The notes beneath the pieces were generated by a model that was not told where the DNA came from, did not search any database, and saw only the letters and a list, made by a program, of their open reading frames with translations. The translations under genes and the position numbers were made by a program. This document shows, piece by piece, positions 1 to 7,988 of a stretch of 64,000 nt of DNA. Origin of the DNA: Akkermansia muciniphila (GTDB taxonomy: Bacteria > Verrucomicrobiota > Verrucomicrobiia > Verrucomicrobiales > Akkermansiaceae); assembly GCA_945890645.1 (NCBI GenBank), contig CAMDCV010000010.1:42750-106749 (forward strand), written 5' to 3'. Each line of letters begins with the position of its first letter. Within the stretch, counting starts at the first letter, position 1.

Positions 1-2
1 CC

Positions 3-1337
3 CAAGTCGTCCCGCTCATCGGAGCCACCAACGTCCGCCGCGTCCGCTTCGAAATCTTGACCGCCTGGAGCGGCCAGCTTAATGAATACGTGGGTCTGAG
101 CGAAGTGAGATTCCAAGGCTCAGCACCCGCAATCACTGTGGCAGGCACCAATCTCGGCCCTATTCCCGACAGCGACCCCGGTGGACGCGACATTCACTTC
201 AACGTCAACGCAGCCCCCGGCGTGGCAGTGAAGTCAGTGAGTGTGCAGTTTACTCTCAATCCGTCACATTCCATATCCTCTGACCTCAAGATCATATTAT
301 ACTCCCCGGATGGCGCGTCCGCTTGGATTTACGGAGATAACTACGGGGGATACACTGCGTTGGCGGGCCCCTATACTTTTAACGATTCGGGCGCAGCAAC
401 ATTGGATCAGGTTGCGAGCGGGTATCCCAACGGCACGGTCGTGCCCTCCGGATCCTACAAAGCGGGTGAAAGCCTGACACCGGGTTCAAGATCTGTGTCC
501 CTAGACCTCACCTTCGGGGGCAAAGCAGCAAACGGCATATGGAAGTTGCAGTTTATAGACCAAGTCGCCTACGGTTTTCCGAATACCGTAGGCACCGTAA
601 GTGATGCCCGACTATCTATTACCACGAATGAAGTCATTGTGGCAGGCACCAATCTCGGCCCTATCCCCGACAGCGACCCCGCCGGCCGCGAGATCCTCTT
701 CAACGTCACTGGAGCGCCCGGCGTGGTGAAGACCGTGAGCACGCAGTTCACCTTCAATCCGGCCCACGCATGGATGTCCGACCTACGGATCCAGCTCATC
801 TCGCCTAACGGCACCAGCGCGTGGATTTACCTGCCAAGTGCAGGTCTGAGTAGTGATCTGCTCGGCCCCTACACCATCGCCGATACCGGCACAGCCAGCC
901 TCCAGACCGCCTCCACCGGCCTCGGCGATGGCGCTACGCTCGCCTCCGGCACCTACCGCGCGGCCAACGGAGCCACCCTCGTCTCTCTGAACCTCAGCTT
1001 TGCCGGCGACTCCCCCAACGGCATCTGGAAACTCAGGTTCGCAGATGTAGTCGCCCCGGACACCACCAGCGTCAGCCAAGCCAGCCTCACGCTCACCACC
1101 GCCAGCCCGGGCAAGCCCACCATTGCCTACCAGACCAACGGCTCAAAGGTTTTCAACCTCACCGCCGCCGACTCCAGCGCCAGTTACCTCCTCCAAGGCA
1201 GCGACAACCTCAGCACCTGGATTCCTCTGCAAACTTTCACCACCAGCGGCACTGGAGCTGCCTCCATTACCGATAGCACCGCCCGCGGCCCGCGCTACTT
1301 CTACCGTGCCGTGCCTGTTGTGACGCCCGGGCTGTGA
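3..1337 (+). CDS. Secreted protein with two P-domain (proprotein convertase P/Homo B) repeats, 5' end outside window
   Basis: The frame is open from the left edge, so the start lies upstream; a TTG at 57 is an internal codon. The first ~40 codons look like the end of a discoidin/F5-8C-like beta domain. Two tandem P-domain repeats follow (about bases 130-630 and 640-1110), each opening with AGTNLGPIPDSDP and ending in a GIWKL(Q/R)F motif typical of the P/Homo B fold. The last ~70 residues form a beta-rich tail ending in YFYRAVPV, resembling the tails of secreted verrucomicrobial proteins. The protein is probably extracellular. Substrate and catalytic domain, if any, lie outside the window. Confidence 0.8.
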   Translation, partial: QVVPLIGATNVRRVRFEILTAWSGQLNEYVGLSEVRFQGSAPAITVAGTNLGPIPDSDPGGRDIHFNVNAAPGVAVKSVSVQFTLNPSHSISSDLKIILYSPDGASAWIYGDNYGGYTALAGPYTFNDSGAATLDQVASGYPNGTVVPSGSYKAGESLTPGSRSVSLDLTFGGKAANGIWKLQFIDQVAYGFPNTVGTVSDARLSITTNEVIVAGTNLGPIPDSDPAGREILFNVTGAPGVVKTVSTQFTFNPAHAWMSDLRIQLISPNGTSAWIYLPSAGLSSDLLGPYTIADTGTASLQTASTGLGDGATLASGTYRAANGATLVSLNLSFAGDSPNGIWKLRFADVVAPDTTSVSQASLTLTTASPGKPTIAYQTNGSKVFNLTAADSSASYLLQGSDNLSTWIPLQTFTTSGTGAASITDSTARGPRYFYRAVPVVTPGL

Positions 1338-1410
1338 CCATGAGGCGCTAAATTTTGAGCAAACCAGCATCGATTCATCACGAAAAACAAAAACATATGA
1401 GTATACGGGA

Positions 1411-1443
1411 GGAGGGACTTCACTGTCCCTCCTTCTTCGTTTC
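1411..1443 (+). terminator. Terminator-like hairpin after the P-domain gene
   Basis: The arms GGAGGGAC and GTCCCTCC (8 bp) enclose a 6-nt loop and are followed by the T-rich stretch TTCTTCGTTTC. The hairpin lies 74 bp after the stop of the P-domain gene. Confidence 0.6.
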
Positions 1444-1490
1444 AGTCAGACATTGCTATTTTGGGCGATTTTCCTGGTAAATCGGATCAG

Positions 1491-1511
1491 GCCTTAGAAA
1501 GGCGTTTTTTT
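1491..1511 (+). terminator. Weak rho-independent terminator
   Basis: A short 5-bp stem GCCTT/AAGGC with a 3-nt loop is followed by G and seven T. It could back up the hairpin at 1411. Confidence 0.4.
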
Positions 1512-1710
1512 ATTTTCTATTAGGCTGACCTATGTTTCGGATTCGCATAATTTTTTGTGCTTTTTCTCGATATTGTCTTCTGGACCGCCATGCCCCGCGC
1601 CGTCGCGTAAAAGACTCTCGTCTCACGCGATCCACGCGAAAAACTTTTTTGTCATACGCAACGCCGCTGGCGTAGAAAGAGGTAGGTAACGCGGCAAGTT
1701 CGTGGGAGGA

Positions 1711-4056
1711 TCATTCGATTTTTTCCGCGAGTTGGCGGTGATATTCGGCTTGTAGGGATTGGTGGCGGAATTGGGACTCGGTGCGCTTGGGGGATTGTTG
1801 TTCGATTTGTTGGCGCAGGGTGATGAGTTGGGTTTCTGCTTGTTGCAAGGTTTTGAGCGATGCTTCTGTGGGCTCTTTCACATGAGCAGCAGCGAGGGTT
1901 TCGAGTTGTTTGGCAGCTTGGGCAAAGGCGGCTGTTTGTTCATCAAAGATCGCATTTTCCGCTTCGGCGGCTTTGTGGGCTTGGAGAGCTAGGGCGTTGG
2001 TTTGTGCAGCGATCCAGCGCTGGCGCGACTGACGCAATTGCTGGGGCACTGCGGCGAGATCGAGTTGTACTTTTTTTGCCTCGGCGAGGGATTTTTCGAG
2101 GGCGGGGAGGGCTTCGCGGAGGGGCTTGATGGCGGCTTCGGCGGTGGGGACTTTGGCTTGGGCAGTGACGATCTCTTTTTCCGCGGTGGGGAGTTCGCTT
2201 TGCAAAGTTTGCTCTTCTTTAGCCAGAGTTCCTATAGTGGCATCAAGCTTTTCCAAGGCGGTGCTGTGCTTGCTGAGCTGGGCTTCTGCGTCGCGGGTGG
2301 CGTTTTGCGCTTGTTCGATCGCGGGGCCTTGGCCAGCGGTTTGCGCGGTGGTCAGCGCGGTGCGACTTTGTTCTAACACGTTTTTTGCAGTGGCAAATTG
2401 AGCGCGCTGTGCCTCCGCTTCCGTTTTTTTGGTGCTGAGGTTTTTGCCAGTGGCTTGGATTTTTCCTTTGAGTGCTTGGAGCTTTTGCTGTGCTTGGGCT
2501 ACGGCTTGTTTGGCTTGTTGTAGGTTCGTGGTGGCGGTGGTGATCGATTTTTGCTGTTCGTCAAACTTGGCCTGCGACTCATTGATTTTTTGCTGCACTT
2601 TCTCTAACAGATCGGGGAATGCAGTCAGTTGTTGATCGATGACTTGGATGCGGTCGGCGAGGGATGGCGGGTTGTTGGCGAGAACTTTGATAAGCTTGCC
2701 GTCGCTGGCATTGATGACATGGATGTGGCCCTCGGCATCGCCGACGAAGACGCGTTTCCCTTCCGCATCGATGGCGACTGCGGTGGGGAGTGCGGGGATT
2801 TTTTCAAGGTCGCGCAGCAGATTGAAATCCGCTTTCCAGAGGCGGGCTTTTTTATCGCGTCCGATGCTGGCGAAGCTGCCATCGCGGGCCCAATCGAAAC
2901 CCGTGACGCCGCCGGGGTGAGCGTCGATTTTTTTGACTTCGGTGCCGCCGTTCATTTCCCACATGCGGATGGTGCCGTCCTCGGAGGAAGTGCCTAACAG
3001 ATTCGAGTCGTGGCGGAAAATGGCGCGTGTGATGGCGGCTTGGTGCGCACGAAGCGTATGAAACTCGCCACCGCTATCGGCTTCCCAGACCATCACGCCG
3101 CCATTGCGATCGCCGGTGGCTAAGAGAATGCCGTCGGAGGAGATATCGAGTGAAGTGATCCAGTCGGTGTGTTTCTTGATCGACTTCACCAACGAGTTTT
3201 CTGGGGCGTTCCAGAGTTTTACCAAGCGCGAGGGTGAACCAGTGGCGATGATGTCGAAGCCCGGTCGGATATCGCAGCACAAGATGCTATCGAATTCTTT
3301 CGCTGCGGTGAGAATGCGCGAGCCATTGGTGACATCGAAGGTGATGGTGGTGCCCGATTTCCCCGCGATGCCGCCACCGACGATGAGGTAGCGGGAGTCG
3401 GGGGTGAACGCCAGCGAGACGGGTTCTCCTTCGGGAAAAGGGAGAATGCCGACGAGTTCTAAGGATTCACTGTGGATCAGGAGCACTTGTCGCAGAGAGC
3501 TGACGGCGATGAGTGGGGCCCACGGTGAGGCGGCGATGGCGCGGATGGAAGAGCCACGTGGTGCGGTAACACTAGGCTCTAACAGAACGTGCTCGGGCAG
3601 CGGTGGTGGGCCTTCTGGTTTTTTTCCGGCGCTGGAGGACGGAGTGGCATTGAAACTGGGTTTCTTCGGCGGACGAGCGGTGGCGTTTTTATTTTCGAGA
3701 AGTCCGCCCTCGATCCAAGCTTTGAGTGCCGCGATTTTCGCCGGGCTAATGGCATCGCCTTCTGGGGGCATTTTGTTTTCGCCCGTGCCCATGACGGCCT
3801 TCAGCAGCGGAGATGCCGTATCACCGGCTTCGACAATTTTTCCGCCGGAGCCGCCTTTGAGAGTGTTCGTATAAGAGGAAAGATCGAGGCCTCCTTTGGT
3901 TTTGTCGGGATTGTGACAGTTTAAGCACGATTGCTCAAAGATCGGGAAAACGTGATCGTCGTATGTGATTTTTTCTGCAGCACAGATCGTCCGTGTGCCA
4001 AAGAGCAGACAGGCAGCGATCGCGATACTATACGAAAGATGAAGTTTCAAATCCAT
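1711..4056 (-). CDS. Planctomycete-type cytochrome c, WD40 propeller and coiled-coil protein
   Basis: The 781-residue protein has an N-terminal signal segment (about 7-27), then a cytochrome c domain with haem motif CLNCH at 44-48 followed by NPDKTKGGLDL, which is typical of the verrucomicrobial/planctomycete Cyt1 family. Residues of about 170-480 carry WD40 repeats, and the last ~290 residues are Gln/Ala/Glu-rich coiled coil. The ATG pair at 4059/4056 is preferred over a more upstream ATG at 4149, because the latter would start inside the terminator of the preceding gene and precede the signal peptide. It is probably an exported or periplasmic redox/scaffold protein. Its electron partner is unknown. 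Confidence 0.8.
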   Translation of the reverse strand: MDLKLHLSYSIAIAACLLFGTRTICAAEKITYDDHVFPIFEQSCLNCHNPDKTKGGLDLSSYTNTLKGGSGGKIVEAGDTASPLLKAVMGTGENKMPPEGDAISPAKIAALKAWIEGGLLENKNATARPPKKPSFNATPSSSAGKKPEGPPPLPEHVLLEPSVTAPRGSSIRAIAASPWAPLIAVSSLRQVLLIHSESLELVGILPFPEGEPVSLAFTPDSRYLIVGGGIAGKSGTTITFDVTNGSRILTAAKEFDSILCCDIRPGFDIIATGSPSRLVKLWNAPENSLVKSIKKHTDWITSLDISSDGILLATGDRNGGVMVWEADSGGEFHTLRAHQAAITRAIFRHDSNLLGTSSEDGTIRMWEMNGGTEVKKIDAHPGGVTGFDWARDGSFASIGRDKKARLWKADFNLLRDLEKIPALPTAVAIDAEGKRVFVGDAEGHIHVINASDGKLIKVLANNPPSLADRIQVIDQQLTAFPDLLEKVQQKINESQAKFDEQQKSITTATTNLQQAKQAVAQAQQKLQALKGKIQATGKNLSTKKTEAEAQRAQFATAKNVLEQSRTALTTAQTAGQGPAIEQAQNATRDAEAQLSKHSTALEKLDATIGTLAKEEQTLQSELPTAEKEIVTAQAKVPTAEAAIKPLREALPALEKSLAEAKKVQLDLAAVPQQLRQSRQRWIAAQTNALALQAHKAAEAENAIFDEQTAAFAQAAKQLETLAAAHVKEPTEASLKTLQQAETQLITLRQQIEQQSPKRTESQFRHQSLQAEYHRQLAEKIE

Positions 4057-4098
4057 CATCCTACGCCCTGGTGTGCTGTGATCTTTCCGGCATAGAAA

Positions 4099-4131
4099 GA
4101 AAAAACCCCGCAGCGAAAAATCGTGCAGGGT
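4099..4131 (-). terminator. Rho-independent terminator of the pseudopilin gene
   Basis: Read on the minus strand, ACCCTGCA and TGCGGGGT form an 8-bp stem with one G-T pair, followed by six T. It lies just after the pseudopilin stop and before the start of the cytochrome/WD40 gene, so the two are separate transcription units. Confidence 0.7.
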
Positions 4132-4154
4132 TCTTATGCGAAGTCGCAAAACTC

Positions 4155-4739
4155 TTAGAAGCTTTTCACGTCGTCTTTGGTGTTTTTCTTACGATCGGCA
4201 CCCTTGGAATAAACGATGGCTTTCGCGCCGCGAATGATGGCAGGTTCTGTGGTAGAGAAGCGGATCGGGTTAGGGATCTCGTCGTTGTAATCGTCATCGA
4301 ATACAACATAAAATGGCTCGCCCCAAGCATCGTAGAGGCCGTTGACAGTGCTGCCGGAAGTGCCGTAGTCCAGCCCTGCTTTTTTGCCCTTGGCAGCCTT
4401 GATGTCGAGATAACGGATGCTCTTGGTATTGATCGCAGAGGTGCCGCTTCCTTCTTGGCCGAGTAGCACGCGAAGTAAAGTGACACCCTCGCCGCTGTTG
4501 GTATCGATTTCTGAAGCGGTCGCGTTCGTTGATGGCAACGAGCCGTATTCGTCGTAGAAGTTTTGAATGCCTTGGGCAACATTGGTGGCAATGTTCAGTG
4601 ATTGGACGGTTTTGGCGCGTTTCATGGCGGTCTGGACGCCGGCAAAGCCGAGCGAGGCGAGTACCATGATGATGGCAATGACGATTAAAAGCTCGACTAG
4701 AGTGAAACCGCGGTGCTGACGAAGGGATTGGATTTTCAT
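4155..4739 (-). CDS. Type II secretion/type IV pilus-like pseudopilin (GspG-like)
   Basis: The protein is 194 residues. It starts with a short basic leader and the class III prepilin signal RGFTLVELLIVIAII, with predicted cleavage after Gly11 and the conserved Glu at position 5 of the mature form. A hydrophobic N-terminal helix continues into an amphipathic helix, and a Tyr/Asp-rich globular part contains WGEPFYVVFDDDYND, resembling the calcium-binding C-terminus of GspG-type major pseudopilins. It would be cleaved by a prepilin peptidase and assembled in the inner membrane. No other secretion-system gene is adjacent, which is common in verrucomicrobia, where such orphan pseudopilins are numerous. 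Confidence 0.85.
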   Translation of the reverse strand: MKIQSLRQHRGFTLVELLIVIAIIMVLASLGFAGVQTAMKRAKTVQSLNIATNVAQGIQNFYDEYGSLPSTNATASEIDTNSGEGVTLLRVLLGQEGSGTSAINTKSIRYLDIKAAKGKKAGLDYGTSGSTVNGLYDAWGEPFYVVFDDDYNDEIPNPIRFSTTEPAIIRGAKAIVYSKGADRKKNTKDDVKSF

Positions 4740-4907
4740 AGGGAATCAGTGGTTGGTGGATTCAAGCGGCTACTCGAAGTTCTGGCAATCCAGAAATTTT
4801 TCGCAGTCACATGGTAAATACTAAGCTTCACCCGGACGTTTGGCAACCAAAATTTGCGAGCGATGATTTTGTTTGCCTGCGATCACCTGTCGATGCTTGT
4901 CTGCGGT

Positions 4908-5579
4908 ATGGAAATTCAGCCTCTCGCGATCATGCGAACTTGTTTTGGAGAAAAGTTCGCCACGCCGCGACAACCGGGATTGTGTCCCAGTGCGTGGGGG
5001 CGTTTGGAATTTTTCGATGGTTATCGAGGAGATGATTTTTTGCGGGGAATCGAGGGGTTTTCGCATGTCTGGGTGATTTTTAGATTTCATGAAACCTGTG
5101 ATCAAGACTGGTCCCCCACGGTGCGACCACCGCGTTTGGGGGGCAACCAGCGGGTGGGTGTGTTTGCGAGTCGGAGCACCTATCGACCAAATGGTTTGGG
5201 CCTTTCCTTATGCCGAGTGGAAGGGGTTGAGAGCGCATTGGATGGACCGGTGTTGCTATTGGGCGGGGTCGATTTGATCGACGGCACGCCTGTGTATGAT
5301 GTGAAGCCTTATCTGGCCTATGCGGAAGCGGTGCCCGATGCCCGCTGTGGTTATGCGGCCGAGGCGCCGGTATTGTTGCCGGTGGAAATCGAGTCAACGG
5401 CGATGGAGGCCTTTGCGGCGCTGCCAGCGCGCGATCAAGCCATCGTGCGCGAAGCTTTGTCGCAGGACCCACGCCCGGCAGCGCACGATGATCCAGAACG
5501 TGTTTACGGTGCTAATCTTTGCGGGGTCAATGTGCGGTTTCGTGTGAATGATCGCGTGCGGATTGTGCAAATTGATTGA
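4908..5579 (+). CDS. trmO: tRNA (N6-threonylcarbamoyladenosine37-N6)-methyltransferase TrmO
   Basis: This 223-residue protein belongs to the TrmO/TsaA (UPF0066) family, which uses S-adenosylmethionine to methylate t6A37 in tRNA-Thr. Visible family motifs are the N-terminal M-E-I-Q-P-L-A-I, PRQPGLCPSAWGRLEFF, GIEGFSHVWVIFRFHE, the SAM-site stretch VGVFASRSTYRPNGLGLS, and DGTPVYDVKPYL. The C-terminal part ends in the CGVNVRFRV segment seen in longer members. The ATG at 4908 is chosen because family similarity begins there. An in-frame ATG at 4854 would add 18 unrelated residues. It is divergent from the pseudopilin gene. Confidence 0.88.
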   Translation: MEIQPLAIMRTCFGEKFATPRQPGLCPSAWGRLEFFDGYRGDDFLRGIEGFSHVWVIFRFHETCDQDWSPTVRPPRLGGNQRVGVFASRSTYRPNGLGLSLCRVEGVESALDGPVLLLGGVDLIDGTPVYDVKPYLAYAEAVPDARCGYAAEAPVLLPVEIESTAMEAFAALPARDQAIVREALSQDPRPAAHDDPERVYGANLCGVNVRFRVNDRVRIVQID

Positions 5580-5620
5580 ATTCGGACTCTTGAATCTTTT
5601 GTTCGATTGCTGAATTTGCA

Positions 5621-5649
5621 TTGCCAAATGGCCTGCTTTGTGCTGGATT
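5621..5649 (+). promoter_or_regulatory. Possible sigma-70 promoter of the bactofilin gene
   Basis: TTGCCA at 5621 and TGGATT at 5644 are separated by 17 bp. The ATG at 5660 lies only 10 nt past the -10 element, so a transcript from here would have almost no leader. The -10 match is weak. Confidence 0.3.
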
Positions 5650-5659
5650 CCTCTCCGCT

Positions 5660-5977
5660 ATGGCAAATCCTACCAACGTTCTCGCACAAGGCATCGAAAT
5701 CATCGGCTCGGTCCGTTTTTCTAACGATATGATCATCGATGGCAAAATCGAAGGACAGATCATGTCTGACAAAGGTCGCGTGACGATTGGAGAAAACGCT
5801 ACCATCAAGGGCGACATCACGGCGGGTGAGGTCAAGGTTTTTGGCAAGGTCGAAGGGAAAATCACTTCGGATCGTTGCGAATTAAAAGCGAAATCGCGCT
5901 TGGACGGTGATATCAAAGCGAAGATGTTTGCGATGGAAGAAGGCGCGCAGTTGGCGGGTCGCACGGAGATCGGCTAA
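5660..5977 (+). CDS. Bactofilin (polymer-forming cytoskeletal protein)
   Basis: The 105-residue protein consists of the bactofilin beta-helix core with repeating beta units of the form G-x-I-x-G-x-I and D-G-x-I-x-A: GSVRFSNDMIIDGKIEGQI, GENATIKGDITAG and SRLDGDIKAKMFAMEEGAQ. Bactofilins polymerise without nucleotide into filaments at the inner membrane and act in cell shape, stalk or pole functions. It is close to the minimum family length, with short tails. The ATG at 5660 is preferred over one at 5621, which would give a non-homologous extension. It stands alone between trmO and the convergent LysE gene. Confidence 0.88.
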   Translation: MANPTNVLAQGIEIIGSVRFSNDMIIDGKIEGQIMSDKGRVTIGENATIKGDITAGEVKVFGKVEGKITSDRCELKAKSRLDGDIKAKMFAMEEGAQLAGRTEIG

Positions 5978-5998
5978 CTCGGGGTTTCTTATTGTCAC

Positions 5999-6601
5999 TC
6001 ACCGCAGCCACACCATCGTGGCCAGTAGCAACAACAGGAATGCGAAGCTGCGGTTGATCCACAAACGTCCTCGTTCGTAGCCTTGCCGTATGGATTTCGC
6101 TTGCAGCAAATAAGCCCACAAGATCCATAGCACTGCGCCTTGACCGACGATGATGGCACCCAGCGCATAAGGACGACTTGCACTCGTGGCACCTTGCAAA
6201 AACGGCGCGCAGATGCTGGTGAGCACAAGAGCTGCTTTGGGATTCAGCAAATTGCACATCAGGCCGCGCCAATAGTGGTGATGCACGGCGGGAGAATTTT
6301 CGGGCGTAGTTGCCAGATCACTGCGAAAGACTTGCCATGCCAAGTAGAGGAGATAAGCGGATGCCGCGATCTTGGCATACGGCAATAAAGGCGAATCATG
6401 CGTAAAAATATAACCACCGCCGCCCAGTGCGATGGCGGCATGGACCGCAAGACCACTGGCAATGCCGCAGGCCATGATCGCACCGGCACGACCACCATCA
6501 CGCAGGGAAGTGCGGGTGAGAAGAATCATATCCGGCCCGGGGCTAAACTGTGCCACTGCCATGATGCCGGCGAATAGGAGCAGTTCGAGAACCTCGTTCA
6601 C
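5999..6601 (-). CDS. LysE/RhtB-family amino-acid exporter
   Basis: This 200-residue integral membrane protein has six hydrophobic segments. The N-terminal FAGIMAVAQFSPGPDMILLTRTSLRDGGRAGAIMACGIASGL stretch is the diagnostic LysE/RhtB signature (PGPD...G...G...G). The family exports amino acids or their derivatives across the inner membrane using proton-motive force. Its ATG overlaps the stop of the upstream cytochrome gene by 4 bp, so it appears to be the last gene of the three-cytochrome operon. The substrate cannot be inferred from sequence, and the link to cytochromes may be only transcriptional. Confidence 0.88.
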   Translation of the reverse strand: MNEVLELLLFAGIMAVAQFSPGPDMILLTRTSLRDGGRAGAIMACGIASGLAVHAAIALGGGGYIFTHDSPLLPYAKIAASAYLLYLAWQVFRSDLATTPENSPAVHHHYWRGLMCNLLNPKAALVLTSICAPFLQGATSASRPYALGAIIVGQGAVLWILWAYLLQAKSIRQGYERGRLWINRSFAFLLLLLATMVWLR

Positions 6602-6912
6602 TTTTTCGATTGGGCGGCAATGACGTATTGATGCACGGCGTGTTCATCCTGCTTGCTGAGTCCTGCATTCCACGCCATGCCTGGTACGACGACGTGCCAA
6701 TCGGCATCGCTCACGGTATCGGGCAATTGGTATTCGTGACAACGTCCGCAGTGGGCGATGTACAGCGCACGACCTTGTTGCAAGATTCCCTCTGTGCTGC
6801 TGCTGCGTGCCACCATCGCAGGCGTGACGGCGGGCGCTTGTTTTTCCAAACTCGAAGCGCAGCCAAAAATGGCCAAAATGGATAAAGTGAAAATCCAAGG
6901 GCATAATTTCAT
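6598..6912 (-). CDS. Monohaem c-type cytochrome lipoprotein, third of three paralogues
   Basis: This is a 104-residue small cytochrome. The N-terminus has a lipoprotein signal peptide ending IFGCASS, so the mature protein probably begins at the Cys. The single haem site is CGRCH within GRALYIAHCGRCHEYQLPD, and the likely distal Met lies in VVPGMAWNAGLS. The DADWHVVVPGM and YVIAAQSKK segments align with its two upstream paralogues. It overlaps the LysE gene start by 4 bp and is 10 bp after the second cytochrome gene, indicating one transcript. A periplasmic electron-transfer role is inferred. Confidence 0.8.
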   Translation of the reverse strand: MKLCPWIFTLSILAIFGCASSLEKQAPAVTPAMVARSSSTEGILQQGRALYIAHCGRCHEYQLPDTVSDADWHVVVPGMAWNAGLSKQDEHAVHQYVIAAQSKK

Positions 6913-6922
6913 AGCGAGTGGA

Positions 6923-7273
6923 TTACAATTTTTTTACCGCAAGAATATAGGCGAGCACAGCAGAACCTTCTTCGCTTTCCAAACCCGCATGCTTTACCAT
7001 TTTTGGCACGGTTTCGGTAAACTCCGCATCGTCCAAGTCTTCTGGCAATGGGTAGGCGTGGCACTGCGCACAATTCAACATGTAGACCGCATGGCCACGC
7101 TGGAGCTTATCCATCGAAGTGCCACTTTTTTTTGCCATTTCCGGTGAAGGATTGGGCACTTCCGAAATGCCGCCCACTTCTACTTCTCCACTGGCTGCAA
7201 TATCACCGGAGGGCGAACTGGCGCAACTGGCAAGGAGAAAGCAAAGAGTGGCAACTGAGATGATGGATTTCAT
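6923..7273 (-). CDS. Monohaem c-type cytochrome lipoprotein, second of three paralogues
   Basis: The protein is 116 residues with a lipobox LLASCASS. A longer linker (Ser/Pro/Gly-rich) precedes the haem domain. The haem site is CAQCH in RGHAVYMLNCAQCHAYPLPE, and the candidate axial Met lies in VPKMVKHAGLESEEG. It shares the DDAEFTETVPKM and AVLAYILAVKKL pattern with its neighbours. It sits 14 bp after the first paralogue and 10 bp before the third. The c-type cytochrome assignment rests on the CxxCH motif and the small fold. The electron donor and acceptor are unknown. Confidence 0.8.
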   Translation of the reverse strand: MKSIISVATLCFLLASCASSPSGDIAASGEVEVGGISEVPNPSPEMAKKSGTSMDKLQRGHAVYMLNCAQCHAYPLPEDLDDAEFTETVPKMVKHAGLESEEGSAVLAYILAVKKL

Positions 7274-7287
7274 GCAAATGGGTTGGG

Positions 7288-7620
7288 TTATTGTTGAAGA
7301 TTGAGTTGGTAGACGGTGCCGTGCGCGGCGATGAGATAGGTTTGCAGATCTTGCAATTGAGCGCTGTTGAGTTTGGCGTTTTGGCTCATGTGAGGCAGGA
7401 TTTCACGCCAATATTCAGGATCGATTTTAGCGGGTTTCACGCGCTCATGACATTGATTGCAATGGGCCATGTAAAGATCACGACCGCGTTGGAGTTGGGC
7501 TTTTTCGACTCCCATTTCAGTCGCCATGGAATCACTCACTTGGGGAATTGCCTCGATGTCTGGCCCGCAACTCGCCAACCCGATGAGGGTGATTAAGGCG
7601 GCGATGCGTGGCATTTGCAT
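7288..7620 (-). CDS. Monohaem c-type cytochrome lipoprotein, first of three paralogues
   Basis: The protein is 110 residues with a lipoprotein signal ending GLASCGPD. The haem-binding CNQCH is in RGRDLYMAHCNQCHERVKP, and the probable axial Met is in ILPHMSQNAKLNSAQLQ. The C-terminal helix DLQTYLIAAHG corresponds to the terminal helices of the other two. It opens the tandem array of three related genes on the minus strand. All three share order of elements (lipobox, R-G-x-x-x-Y, CxxCH, P-x-M, C-terminal Y-x-I-A helix), which points to tandem duplication followed by divergence. Confidence 0.8.
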   Translation of the reverse strand: MQMPRIAALITLIGLASCGPDIEAIPQVSDSMATEMGVEKAQLQRGRDLYMAHCNQCHERVKPAKIDPEYWREILPHMSQNAKLNSAQLQDLQTYLIAAHGTVYQLNLQQ

Positions 7621-7638
7621 GAAGCAAAAAAAACAGTT

Positions 7639-7860
7639 TTACTGGCGATTGTCGATGACAATCAATTCTGCTTCGTCGGTATTCTTCCGGCAATCATCGC
7701 GACCTGCGAAGTCTTCGCCAAGGTAATATTGATCTTGCCATTGAGACTGGTGCTCAGCGAGTGAGTGCACGGCAACATCATCGATAAACGTTTCACCGCG
7801 AATCTCTCTAACGATGCGAGGATCGGCAGGCAGGCAGGGAAGTTCGGTCAGGTGATACAT
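7639..7860 (-). CDS. Small hypothetical protein, 73 residues
   Basis: I do not recognise this protein. It is hydrophilic and acidic with no signal peptide or membrane segment. It contains RGETFIDDVAVHSLAEHQSQWQDQYYLGEDF and ends in EAELIVIDNRQ. It lies 18 bp upstream of the first cytochrome gene in the same direction, so it could be the head of that operon. Its reality is supported only by an uninterrupted frame in a gap with no alternative gene and by a protein-like composition. No clear ribosome-binding site is visible. Confidence 0.45.
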   Translation of the reverse strand: MYHLTELPCLPADPRIVREIRGETFIDDVAVHSLAEHQSQWQDQYYLGEDFAGRDDCRKNTDEAELIVIDNRQ

Positions 7861-7988
7861 GGCAGTTACAGGTGCTTGGATTCTGCTTGATAGTCAAAAT
7901 TTATCAATATCTAATTCTTGCTAATTTTATGAAAAAATTACAAAAAAAACCGTGACCATTGAGGCGAGGTTCTGTCATCTTCGGCCTG

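Larger units (their letters stand above)
1338..1710. other. Intergenic region of 373 bp with two terminator-like hairpins
   Basis: No gene is seen here. It separates the 3' ends of two convergent genes. A hairpin at 1411-1432 and a weaker one at 1491-1503 followed by seven T are annotated separately. The rest is T-rich with no further recognisable signal. Confidence 0.6.

Noticed and set aside
4854..4907. Longer start for trmO at 4854
   Set aside because: The extra 18 residues have no similarity to the family, and the ATG at 4908 gives the expected N-terminus.
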